Source: CAZNHL01 sp964572965 (lineage in GTDB: Bacteria > Bacteroidota > Bacteroidia > Cytophagales > UBA9547). Taken from it: a DNA stretch of 64,000 bases. A model generated the notes under the pieces. It searched no databases, was not told the origin of the DNA, and worked only from the letters and a program-made list of their open reading frames with translations. This document shows positions 45,476 through 53,650 of the stretch, piece by piece (within the stretch, counting starts at the first letter, position 1; every line of letters starts with the position of its first letter). The translations under genes were made by a program, and so were the position numbers. The stretch covers positions 1 to 64,000 of the forward strand of contig CAZNHL010000003.1 in assembly GCA_964572965.1 (NCBI GenBank), in the 5' to 3' direction.

Positions 45476-45853
45476 TTAAACAACTGCGATGCAGGAAATT
45501 TCTACGTTCACATCTTTTGGTAAACGGGCAACTTCTACAGTTTCGCGTGCCGGTGGATTGCTTGTAAAGTATTCTCCGTAGGTGGCATTGATTGATGCAA
45601 AATTGTTAAGGTCTTTCACAAAAATGCCGCATTTAACCACGTTAGAGAAATTTAAGCCGGCTTCCTCAAGAATAGCTTTCAGGTTTTTCATAACCTGATG
45701 CGTTTCTGCTACAATATCAGAAGTAATCAAATTTCCTGTTGATGGTTCTATGGCGATCTGACCAGATACGTACAATACGCCATTAGCAAGAACAGCCTGA
45801 GAATATGGCCCGATAGGAGCCGGAGCTTTCGAAGAATTGATAATTTTGCTCAT
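45476..45853 (-). CDS. ridA: RidA-family enamine/imine deaminase
   Basis: The 125-residue protein is a full-length RidA: SSKAPAPIGPYSQAV at the N-terminus, YVSGQIAIEP with the substrate-binding backbone, and the conserved Arg and Glu/Cys regions NPPARETVEVARLPKDVNVEISCIA. RidA hydrolyses reactive 2-aminoacrylate released by PLP enzymes. It starts 10 bases after the DUF4270 gene ends on the same strand, so the two are probably co-transcribed. Confidence 0.93.
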   Translation of the reverse strand: MSKIINSSKAPAPIGPYSQAVLANGVLYVSGQIAIEPSTGNLITSDIVAETHQVMKNLKAILEEAGLNFSNVVKCGIFVKDLNNFASINATYGEYFTSNPPARETVEVARLPKDVNVEISCIAVV

Positions 45854-45863
45854 AATAATATTA

Positions 45864-47207
45864 TTATTTCAAAGGTTGATAATAGATTCTTAATCTTAAG
45901 CGATCCATTATAGCCTTATTGTCGCTAAAACTCATGCGGTTAACAGAGCTTACGTTGTTGGCAGAGTTAACAGCAGATAATGCTTCTGTTCCACAACCTA
46001 ACAATAATGCAGGCTTTGGTATTTTTCCATACATAACCTCCTGTATATAAGATGTTATTGTCATTCTGTAAGAAAGGTCGGAAGAGTCAATGAAAGAGTA
46101 AGACTTATAATAAGTACCGTTAACATCTACCTCCTTGATATATTTTGCAAGACCATTTTCAACTACAATTCTGTTTTTGTTGTTGCTCTGATAAAGGTTC
46201 AGATACAATGGAGGAGTATAAAGTGTAGCATCGACGGCTTTTAAATATAATTCAGCCTTGATAATTGCTATAGTAGGAAAATTGTTACGGAAGTTTTGAA
46301 GGCCCGGAAAGCTTAATTTAGTCATTAATGATGCTGCTCCCTGAATATAGCATTGGTTATTGGTCAGCTCAGAACTGATACTATCTCCTTGTTTCTGTAA
46401 CGAAGCCAGAGGTGTACCGGAAAAATCGTGACTAAACTTATTATAGCGTACGTTTGCACTGTTTAGAGCAAAATTGTAATTATAAGTGAAGTTATTTGCA
46501 TCGTGTGAGTATAAGCGCATAAACTGACCTGCGCTGTCAGTTACTGAAAACACCGTTCCCAGACCCATTACACATTTGTTTCCGTCTTTAGGAACAAGAG
46601 CCAGGCCTTTGAAATAATTGTTAAAAGCAGCATAAGTAGCATAATCAGGATCAATTACTCCTGTTATTCCTTTGTTAAATAACTCTTGTCCCAACGCATT
46701 GCTTAATGGGATATGGATTTCCTTTTTTCCGGGAATAAATGTTGCTGTTCCAATCGGGCTTGATTCCCTTGTAATCTCTTTTTGATTAGAGAAGCGCATG
46801 GAAGTATCTAAAGCCTGAGTCAGCTTGTAAACATCCATACTGAAGGGGGAAGTTGTATCACCATAAAAATAGGTTGGCATCAGGATCAGCACTAATGAAT
46901 CATAAGTAGCGCCATTATAGAAGTAAAAACCTTCTCGTGGCGGACGTACTTGTGTATAGCATTCTGCATTTATCGAACCCGTCATCGGGTCTTTATATTG
47001 CCCTAGCATCAGACGGGCCGGGTAGCCGGTATTGAAAGAATCCAATAAGACTGTTGATGTAGTCACAGAGAAAGTGTCCAGCATCTTTAAGCCTAATTGC
47101 GATCCGTCAGGCTGAACCTCAGATCCAAAACTGTCTGGTCGTTTACATGAAGAAAGGCCAATTAAGGCCATAACAAAAACTAAAAATGCTCTACCCAACC
47201 AACTCAT
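45864..47207 (-). CDS. DUF4270 lipoprotein
   Basis: From the ATG at 47205-47207 the product is 447 residues with a lipoprotein signal (FVFVMALIGLSSCKRP-type, lipobox LSSC). Longer frames read into the glycogen-synthase-like gene. The chain is beta-rich with segments MLDTFSVTTSTVLLDSFNT, LMLGQYKDP, and a C-terminal RLRIYYQPL typical of DUF4270 proteins. Their role is unknown but they are exported surface or periplasmic proteins. The start codon overlaps the end of the upstream gene by 17 bases; this DUF4270/glycogen-synthase-like pairing is a Cytophagales hallmark. Confidence 0.85.
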   Translation of the reverse strand: MSWLGRAFLVFVMALIGLSSCKRPDSFGSEVQPDGSQLGLKMLDTFSVTTSTVLLDSFNTGYPARLMLGQYKDPMTGSINAECYTQVRPPREGFYFYNGATYDSLVLILMPTYFYGDTTSPFSMDVYKLTQALDTSMRFSNQKEITRESSPIGTATFIPGKKEIHIPLSNALGQELFNKGITGVIDPDYATYAAFNNYFKGLALVPKDGNKCVMGLGTVFSVTDSAGQFMRLYSHDANNFTYNYNFALNSANVRYNKFSHDFSGTPLASLQKQGDSISSELTNNQCYIQGAASLMTKLSFPGLQNFRNNFPTIAIIKAELYLKAVDATLYTPPLYLNLYQSNNKNRIVVENGLAKYIKEVDVNGTYYKSYSFIDSSDLSYRMTITSYIQEVMYGKIPKPALLLGCGTEALSAVNSANNVSSVNRMSFSDNKAIMDRLRLRIYYQPLK

Positions 47208-48012
47208 TATATAGGTTGTAAAATGTTTCTGAATGGTTTTCAACTGGTTCTTCGCAGCAAATATCCAGAACTTTTTTACTTTCAACTTCAGTGAATAACT
47301 TTCCAATTTTATCGCTTAATTCAGATTGACCTTTGATCACGGCATCTGCATAGTGCATTCCGATTTTAATGAAGCCGTCAAAGTCAGCAGTAGCAAGGTG
47401 CTTTAGCATACTGTCCTCGATGTCCATCATTTTTACCTTATTGTTCAGTTGGTCGGAAGTGAACTTGTGATCAAAACTACTGTTATAAACGGAGAATACC
47501 GACTTGGTATTTTTGAACATCGGATCATTTTTATAAGTACTCTTTAAATAAAGAGGAATCAGACTTGTCATCCAGTCGTTACAATGGATAATGTCTGGTG
47601 ACCATCCAAGTTTTTTGATAGTTTCGATTACACCTTTACAGAAGAAGATTGCTCTTTCATCATTGTCAGCATAAAAATTATCTTCTTTATCGTGGAATAC
47701 AGATTTTCTATGGAAATAGTCATCGTTATCGATAAAGTATACCTGTAGTTTTGCATTAGGCATAGAGGCTACCTTTATAATCAAAGGCTTCTCTTCTTCT
47801 CCAACAGAAATGTTAATCCCGGAAAGACGTACTACTTCGTGTAGTTTGTTTTTTCTTTCATTGATCAAACCAAAGCGTGGAATCAGAATTCTGATCTCCA
47901 TACCTTTCTCTTGCATTGCCTGTGGCAACTTTCTCAAAAACTCAGCAACTTGTGTTGTTTGTAGGAAAGGATTGATTTCACTCGCCGCGTATAGAATTCT
48001 CAGCTTGGACAT
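47191..48012 (-). CDS. Glycogen-synthase-like protein, N-terminal domain only, altered donor motif
   Basis: The 273-residue product matches only the N-terminal GT5 domain of glycogen/starch synthase (LRILYAASEINPF, HCNDWMTSLIPLYL). The C-terminal donor-binding half is absent. The usual K-x-G-G segment after SE-x-x-P-F-x is replaced by QTTQVAEFLRKLP, so ADP-glucose binding is unlikely. It is translationally coupled to the DUF4270 gene and lies far from glgB. Catalysis is doubtful; a scaffold or regulatory role is possible. Databases label relatives as glycogen/starch synthase, which may be misleading. Confidence 0.8.
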   Translation of the reverse strand: MSKLRILYAASEINPFLQTTQVAEFLRKLPQAMQEKGMEIRILIPRFGLINERKNKLHEVVRLSGINISVGEEEKPLIIKVASMPNAKLQVYFIDNDDYFHRKSVFHDKEDNFYADNDERAIFFCKGVIETIKKLGWSPDIIHCNDWMTSLIPLYLKSTYKNDPMFKNTKSVFSVYNSSFDHKFTSDQLNNKVKMMDIEDSMLKHLATADFDGFIKIGMHYADAVIKGQSELSDKIGKLFTEVESKKVLDICCEEPVENHSETFYNLYNELVG

Positions 48013-48153
48013 ATTGACGATGAGAGGTTGTTAATTCTTGTTTCCCCAAAACAATGGGCTTTACAAAATTACTTTTTTTTCGCCTAAAGTCCATGATATT
48101 TATATTAAAAATGTAGTTTTGAGGCAATTTTGCAAAAGACTACCCCAACTCGA

Positions 48154-48993
48154 ATGCTGGTTTTTCAAACAATTGCCGACGTAAAGGCATATTTAGCTGC
48201 TCAAAAACATGCCGGTAAAACTGTCGGATTAGTACCTACAATGGGTGCTTTGCATGCAGGACATATCTCTTTAGTAAAACAAGCACTTCAAAAAAATGAA
48301 TGTGTTATTGCTTCGATTTTTGTCAATCCTACACAGTTTAATAATGCTGTTGATCTTGAAAAATATCCGAGAACAATAGAAAAAGACACCCAAATGCTTT
48401 TGGAGGCTGGCTGTTCCGCATTATTTGTCCCGACAGTAAAAGAAGTATATCCGGAGCTTCCTCAGGTAAAGTTTAGTTTTGGGAATCTGGAAACGGTAAT
48501 GGAGGGCGCTTTCCGGCCGGGGCATTTTAACGGAGTAGGCATTGTGGTCTCAAAGCTCTTTAATATTGTTCAGCCCCATGATGCTTATTTCGGACAGAAA
48601 GATTTACAGCAGTTTGCTGTGATTAATCAGATGACAAAAGACTTGTCTTTTGATATTAATCTGCATCGCTGTCCCATTTTGCGGGAAAGTGACGGTCTCG
48701 CTATGTCTTCAAGGAATCAGCGGCTGAATCCGGAAGAACGTCTTGTTGCAAAAGAGCTTTATCATGTTTTGACTCAGGCTGTAGGAAAGCTGGCGACTGA
48801 AAAATGGGACATAATTTTAGCGGAAGCAAAAGAATACCTTATGCAATTTCCTTTGATAAGGCTTGAATATATGGAAATAGCAAATGCAGATACATTGCAG
48901 CCGGCCGGGAGTGTTGCAACGGCAGGTGACAGGGCAATTTGTATTGCAGCGTTTGTGGGTGAAGTAAGGCTTATAGATAACATAATTGTGTGA
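48154..48993 (+). CDS. panC: Pantoate--beta-alanine ligase
   Basis: This 279-residue enzyme joins pantoate and beta-alanine using ATP. The ATG at 48154 gives the usual length; a TTG at 48130 adds eight residues. Motifs include GLVPTMGALHAGH (the HxGH signature), SIFVNPTQFN, FRPGHFNGVGIVVSKLFN, FGQKDLQQ and LAMSSRNQRL (KMSKS-like). The beta-alanine for this step is made by PanD, encoded at 51.0 kb in the same orientation. Confidence 0.95.
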   Translation: MLVFQTIADVKAYLAAQKHAGKTVGLVPTMGALHAGHISLVKQALQKNECVIASIFVNPTQFNNAVDLEKYPRTIEKDTQMLLEAGCSALFVPTVKEVYPELPQVKFSFGNLETVMEGAFRPGHFNGVGIVVSKLFNIVQPHDAYFGQKDLQQFAVINQMTKDLSFDINLHRCPILRESDGLAMSSRNQRLNPEERLVAKELYHVLTQAVGKLATEKWDIILAEAKEYLMQFPLIRLEYMEIANADTLQPAGSVATAGDRAICIAAFVGEVRLIDNIIV

Positions 48994-49141
48994 TATCTGT
49001 AAGTAATTGTACAATGTAAGTTTCCTTTTTAATTAATTCTAAATTAATGCAGAATTTAAATGCATTTTGTATTTAAATTAGTGCGTCCGAATTGCTCACT
49101 TTTAAAAAACTGTTTTGTATTAAACTTTTAAAAAAATAATA

Positions 49142-50662
49142 ATGAAAAAGTGGTATAAAAAAGCCATCATAGCCTGTATTGGGTTATTCAGCTTATCTTT
49201 AACAGCTCATGCCCAATCGGCGGAAAGGAAATGGGGACTTGGATTCAATGTTGGTGCAAGAGATTCCCAAACTGATGTTGGTAACCAGATTTTATTTCAA
49301 GGCTTCGACAATCCATATTTTGTATGGGGTACTTATTTAGGCAGGTATTTAAATTCTTCTTTTGACCTTACAGGAAATGTGAACGGTGGTATGCTGGGCT
49401 ATCGGTATTCCGGTCATCAGTACGGCAAGTTTACTGCAAAAGCAATAGATGCGTCTTTGATGATTAAGTATAAGTTCAACAATGGCTATTTTCTAAAAGA
49501 AGATGCCTTTTTTGCTCCTTATCTGACTGCAGGTATTGGTGGGTATCAGGCTTGGGACATTATCAACGAGGGTTATGTGCCTCAACAACAGGTTGATAAT
49601 ATGACCGTGCTTGACATTCCTTTCGGAATTGGTTTTAAATTCAGATTGTCCGAGACAACAAGTATTAACTTACAGTCAATTTACCACTATGGTTTTACAG
49701 ACGAGCTTGATAATATCAAGAACGTGAATTCTGATAACGATGGTTGGTTACATACTTCTCTGGGTCTAGGCTTCAACCTTGGTAAATCAAAACCAAAAGA
49801 TGAAGATGGCGATGGCGTTATCGATAAAATAGATAAGTGTCCGGGTACAAGGCCAACCTTTAAAGTTGATATGTTTGGTTGTGACCTTGATAGTGACGGC
49901 GATGGTATTGCTGATTCAGAAGATAATTGTCCTGATGAGGCTGGTTCTGCCAGACTGAGCGGTTGCCCTGATAAAGACGGTGATGGTATTATAGATTCAA
50001 GAGACAGATGTCCGGATGTTGCCGGTCTTGAGAAGTTTAACGGTTGCCCTGATACTGACGGTGATGGTATTCAGGATTCTGAAGATAAATGTCCGAATGT
50101 AGCAGGTATAGCAGCCTTTGCAGGTTGTCCTGATACTGATGGCGATGGTGTTGAAGATGCATTGGATAAATGTCCGAATGCAGCAGGTAAGCCGGAAATG
50201 GCAGGCTGCCCTGATACTGATGGCGACGGTGTGAACGATGCTGATGATAAGTGTCCTACATTGGCCGGTACTATTGAAAACAGTGGTTGTCCTGTAGTGA
50301 ACCAGGCAGTGCAGAAGCGTATAGCTGCTGCTGCTAAACAAATCAACTTTGAGACCGGAAGCGATGTACTTACTCAGGCATCTTATAAATCTCTTGACGT
50401 AATTGTTGCAGGTCTGGTAGCTGATTCGGCACTGAAAGCAGATATTAACGGACATACAGATAATGTAGGGGATGTTGTTAAAAACAAAGAGCTTTCTAAA
50501 AAACGTGCGGCTGCTGTTCAGAAGTATTTAGTAAGTAAAGGTGTAGGTGTTTCACGTCTGAAATCAGAAGGTTTCGGTTCAGAGCAACCTATTGCCGATA
50601 ATAAGACTGTGGCAGGAAAAGCTAAAAACAGAAGAGTGGAAGTTAAATTCCATTACGATTAA
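49142..50662 (+). CDS. OmpA-type outer-membrane protein with TSP3 calcium-binding repeats
   Basis: The 506-residue protein has a signal peptide (about residues 1-24, AHAQS), a beta-barrel region (about 25-215), and then five to six thrombospondin type 3-like repeats (D-x-D-G-D-G-V/I-x-D-x-x-D-x-C-P, residues about 218-375) that bind calcium. The C-terminal OmpA domain (INFETGSDVLTQASYKSL, INGHTDNVGD, ELSKKRAAAVQKYL, GKAKNRRVEVKF) anchors it to peptidoglycan. It is a typical Bacteroidetes cell-envelope protein. A strong terminator follows. Confidence 0.93.
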   Translation: MKKWYKKAIIACIGLFSLSLTAHAQSAERKWGLGFNVGARDSQTDVGNQILFQGFDNPYFVWGTYLGRYLNSSFDLTGNVNGGMLGYRYSGHQYGKFTAKAIDASLMIKYKFNNGYFLKEDAFFAPYLTAGIGGYQAWDIINEGYVPQQQVDNMTVLDIPFGIGFKFRLSETTSINLQSIYHYGFTDELDNIKNVNSDNDGWLHTSLGLGFNLGKSKPKDEDGDGVIDKIDKCPGTRPTFKVDMFGCDLDSDGDGIADSEDNCPDEAGSARLSGCPDKDGDGIIDSRDRCPDVAGLEKFNGCPDTDGDGIQDSEDKCPNVAGIAAFAGCPDTDGDGVEDALDKCPNAAGKPEMAGCPDTDGDGVNDADDKCPTLAGTIENSGCPVVNQAVQKRIAAAAKQINFETGSDVLTQASYKSLDVIVAGLVADSALKADINGHTDNVGDVVKNKELSKKRAAAVQKYLVSKGVGVSRLKSEGFGSEQPIADNKTVAGKAKNRRVEVKFHYD

Positions 50663-50685
50663 TAGCATTCTTTCCTGAGCTATAT

Positions 50686-50726
50686 AAGCCTCTTGTTCCG
50701 CATTCATACGGGACAAGAGGCTTTTT
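50686..50726 (+). terminator. Rho-independent terminator after the OmpA/TSP3 gene
   Basis: AAGCCTCTTGTTCCG pairs with CGGGACAAGAGGCTT over about fourteen bases, followed by a T-run. It lies about 25 bases after the stop codon. Confidence 0.85.
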
Positions 50727-51019
50727 AAATTGTGGAAACTCAGAGATTTGAGAAGATGCCAGGCGTTAGATATTAGAAAACAAATTGAACAGGTGAAACT
50801 ATCCTGGAATCAACGAACACTTAAACCATTGCCGCTAGTATTGGATTGAATAGGGTGTAAAGTTGACAGGGAGCAATTAGACAAGTTCAATTGTCATCAT
50901 CAAACAAAAGATTTTTATTTATTTCCAGGAAGAGCGAATTCATTCTGTTCAGAATTTGGCGTTGGAATCTTCATACACGATAAATTTTTTAGTAATTTTA
51001 CAGTATTCCAATTACTGAT
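50727..51019. other. Intergenic region, 293 bp, before panD
   Basis: No open frame or RNA gene was seen. It contains a low-complexity word near 50745-50785 (GCGTTAGATATTAGAAAAC) similar to other intergenic words in the window. The panD operon promoter should lie near its right end; no consensus box was clear. Confidence 0.4.
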
Positions 51020-51367
51020 ATGCAAATACAACTGTTAAAGTCTAAAATCCACCGTGTTAAGATTACTCAAGCGGAGCTGAATTATGTGGGGAGTATCACT
51101 ATTGACGAGGATTTGTTGGATGCTGCCAATATGATTGAAAATGAGAAGGTGCAAGTACTCAATATTAACAATGGCGAGAGACTTGAAACTTATGTCATTA
51201 AAGGCCCAAGAGGAAGCGGTGTTATTTGTATGAATGGTCCGGCAGCCCGTTTATGCCAGTTAGGTGATATCGTAATCATCATTTCTTATTGTACATTAGA
51301 ATTTGAAGAAGCTAAAAAATACCAGCCTGTTGTAGTTTTTCCGAACGAGAATAATAGACTCGTATAG
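51020..51367 (+). CDS. panD: Aspartate 1-decarboxylase (proenzyme)
   Basis: This 115-residue enzyme makes beta-alanine for pantothenate. The self-processing site is Gly24-Ser25 in ELNYVGSITIDEDLLDAANM, which creates the pyruvoyl cofactor. ERLETYVIKGPRGSGVICMNGPAARL is the conserved active-site region. It opens a plus-strand operon with the three genes that follow, the next starting one base after its stop codon. Confidence 0.95.
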   Translation: MQIQLLKSKIHRVKITQAELNYVGSITIDEDLLDAANMIENEKVQVLNINNGERLETYVIKGPRGSGVICMNGPAARLCQLGDIVIIISYCTLEFEEAKKYQPVVVFPNENNRLV

Positions 51368-51368
51368 C

Positions 51369-52403
51369 ATGAAAGCTAAAGAAATACTTAAGTACATTTT
51401 TTCATTTATGCTGGCTTTTGGATTGATGTGGTATGTATACCGCGATCAGGACTTAAGTAAAATCTGGGAAGAAGCTAAAAAGACCAACCTGTTTTGGATT
51501 GGCCTTTCAGCGTTAGCGGCTGTGGCGGCACATTTGTCCAGGGCTTATCGCTGGAATATGTTGTTGAAACCTATGGGTTACCAGCCGTCACTTCTATCTA
51601 CATTTAATGCAGTAATGGTTGGTTATGCTGCAAATTTTGTGGTTCCCAGGATGGGTGAGGTAACTCGCTGTGGACTGCTTTACAGGTCTGATAAAGTACC
51701 TTTTAACAATGCCTTCGGAACTGTTGTTGCCGAAAGGGTATTCGACCTGATTACCATGGCATCGCTGATGGGTCTGACTTTTTTGATAGAGTTTGACAGG
51801 CTCATGGTATTCACCCAGGACATGCTTTCAAGAGGCCCGCAGCAAGCTGATAACAATTCTAAGTTCTTCATTCTGGGAGGTATTGTCGGAGCTGTTGTCG
51901 TGATTGGTACTTTGGCATGGTTATTCAGAAAACAGCTGCTCAGCAATCCGCTAATCATTAAAGTCTTCGGGTTTCTTAAAGGCTTGGCAGATGGAGTAAT
52001 GAGCATCAAAAATGTAGAAAACAAATTCCTGTTTATCTTTCATTCACTTTTTATCTGGGGCATGTATTACTGCATGATGTACTTTGCATTAATGGCCTTG
52101 CCTGAAACAAGTCACCTGACACCTGCTATCGGTTTGTCAATGTTGATGATCAGTAGCATGGGAATGATTATCCCGACTCCGGGCGGTATAGGGGCATACC
52201 ATTACCTGGTCACTCAGGGCCTTGTTATGTATGGAGTAAGTGAGGCAAATGGTGCGATATTTGCAGGCATATCACATAGCTTGCAGATCCTGGAAATTGT
52301 AATGCTTACAGGGGCAACACTTATTTTAAGTTCAATATTTACCGGTAAAAAAGATAATGACACCATCGGCGCAAAAAATAATGACACTGCCACAATTGCT
52401 TGA
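51369..52403 (+). CDS. Lysylphosphatidylglycerol-synthase-type membrane protein
   Basis: The 344-residue protein has eight or more membrane helices. It matches the LPG_synthase_TM family: LSRAYRWNMLLKPMGY, VGYAANFVVPRMGEVTRCGLL, GTVVAERVFDLITM, and IIPTPGGIGAYHYLV. Only the membrane half is present, without the catalytic domain of MprF, so it is a flippase-like or UPF0104-type transporter of lipids or glycolipids. It overlaps the rfaE2 start by 47 bases, which suggests translational coupling. Confidence 0.85.
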   Translation: MKAKEILKYIFSFMLAFGLMWYVYRDQDLSKIWEEAKKTNLFWIGLSALAAVAAHLSRAYRWNMLLKPMGYQPSLLSTFNAVMVGYAANFVVPRMGEVTRCGLLYRSDKVPFNNAFGTVVAERVFDLITMASLMGLTFLIEFDRLMVFTQDMLSRGPQQADNNSKFFILGGIVGAVVVIGTLAWLFRKQLLSNPLIIKVFGFLKGLADGVMSIKNVENKFLFIFHSLFIWGMYYCMMYFALMALPETSHLTPAIGLSMLMISSMGMIIPTPGGIGAYHYLVTQGLVMYGVSEANGAIFAGISHSLQILEIVMLTGATLILSSIFTGKKDNDTIGAKNNDTATIA

Positions 52404-52836
52404 GCAGGTTAAAAAGTGGAAATCAGCAGGAGATAAGATCGTTTTTACTAATGGTTGTTTTGATATTGTTCATCTGGGGCATGTAGATTACCTTGAAAAA
52501 TCGAGTCTGTTAGGTGATAAAATGATTCTTGGCCTGAATACAGATGCCTCTGTTAGTGCTATTAAACCTGGTCGTCCTATCACAAATGAAGAGTCTCGTT
52601 CACGTGTAATGGCATCACTGGGATTTGTAGATGCTGTCATTTTGTTCGGTGAAGAGACCCCTTATGAGCTTATTAAGGCAATAAACCCTGACATTTTGGT
52701 AAAAGGTGACGATTATACTGTCGAGAACATTGTTGGCGCGGATATTGTTATGAAGAACGGAGGGGAAGTAAAAACAATATCACTTGTACAAGGTTACTCA
52801 ACCACAAACGTTATCAATAAAATAAAACAACTATAA
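52357..52836 (+). CDS. rfaE2: D-glycero-beta-D-manno-heptose 1-phosphate adenylyltransferase
   Basis: The 159-residue product is the stand-alone nucleotidyltransferase of ADP-heptose synthesis. Motifs are VFTNGCFDIVHLGHVDYL (HxGH), GLNTDASVSAIKPGRPI and KGDDYTVENIVG, ending in QGYSTTNVI. The first ATG at 52357 lies inside the upstream gene; an ATG at 52381 is also possible. It supplies the heptose donor for LPS core. The kinase partner (rfaE1) is elsewhere. Confidence 0.93.
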   Translation: MTPSAQKIMTLPQLLEQVKKWKSAGDKIVFTNGCFDIVHLGHVDYLEKSSLLGDKMILGLNTDASVSAIKPGRPITNEESRSRVMASLGFVDAVILFGEETPYELIKAINPDILVKGDDYTVENIVGADIVMKNGGEVKTISLVQGYSTTNVINKIKQL

Positions 52837-52849
52837 ACCACAGCAAGCA

Positions 52850-53542
52850 ATGATTTTCATAATTGGTATTTTCTTTATGGGCCTCAGTTTATTTGTAGGC
52901 TGGCGCCTGAAGTCTAAGTTTCAACAATATTCTCAAATTCCTTTGGCCTCCGGAATGAGCGGCAAAGATGTTGCGCAGCGTATGCTGAATGACCACGGCA
53001 TTTATGATGTTACTGTAGAATCAGTAGAAGGACATTTGTCTGACCATTATAACCCTGCGAACAAAACAGTAAATTTGAGCCCTGATGTATATCATGGCCG
53101 TAATGCTGCTGCTGTTGCCGTTGCTGCCCACGAATGTGGTCATGCAGTGCAACATGCCACCGCTTACTCCATGCTGCAGTTGAGATCTGCGATGGTGCCT
53201 ATTCAGAATGTGAGTGCTACAGTAATGAATGTTGTGGTAATGGCAATGATATTCGGGAGTTTTGCGTTCTCGCATATGTTCCCAATGAAATCAGTATTGC
53301 TGATTATTATCGGATGTAACCTTGTTATTACGCTTTTTGCTATGGTTACTTTACCGGTAGAATTTGATGCAAGTAGCCGGGCATTGGCTTGGATTCAGGA
53401 AAAACGTATTGTAACACCGGATGAATACGGTATGGCAAAAGATGCACTTAAATGGGCAGCTTTAACTTATGTAGTTGGTGCTTTGGCATCACTGGCCAAC
53501 TTGCTGTATTACATTATGCTGTTTACTAATTCGAGAGACTAA
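52850..53542 (+). CDS. Neutral zinc metallopeptidase, membrane-anchored (YugP-like)
   Basis: This 230-residue protein has an N-terminal hydrophobic helix and the zinc motif HECGHAVQHATAYS near residues 92-105. The FDASSRALAWI segment with the third ligand Glu/Asp region follows three hydrophobic segments. This is the plan of the Zn_peptidase_2 family (YugP), whose substrate is unknown. It starts 13 bases after rfaE2 and is the end of the operon. A terminator follows. Confidence 0.9.
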   Translation: MIFIIGIFFMGLSLFVGWRLKSKFQQYSQIPLASGMSGKDVAQRMLNDHGIYDVTVESVEGHLSDHYNPANKTVNLSPDVYHGRNAAAVAVAAHECGHAVQHATAYSMLQLRSAMVPIQNVSATVMNVVVMAMIFGSFAFSHMFPMKSVLLIIIGCNLVITLFAMVTLPVEFDASSRALAWIQEKRIVTPDEYGMAKDALKWAALTYVVGALASLANLLYYIMLFTNSRD

Positions 53543-53560
53543 GTTCTTGTAAATCATAAT

Positions 53561-53593
53561 AAAAAGGGTTGTTCAAATTGGACAACCCTTTTT
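53561..53593 (+). terminator. Rho-independent terminator after the zinc peptidase operon
   Basis: AAAAAGGGTTGT pairs with ACAACCCTTTTT, with a loop of nine bases. It lies 18 bases past the stop codon. Confidence 0.8.
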
Positions 53594-53650
53594 ATTTAGC
53601 CTCTTTTTTTATTTACTTTACGAAACATCTTTTTATTTCTTACTTATTTT

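Noticed and set aside
49997..50455. Minus-strand frames inside the TSP3 repeats of the OmpA gene
   Set aside because: They are shadows of a repetitive real gene in another frame.
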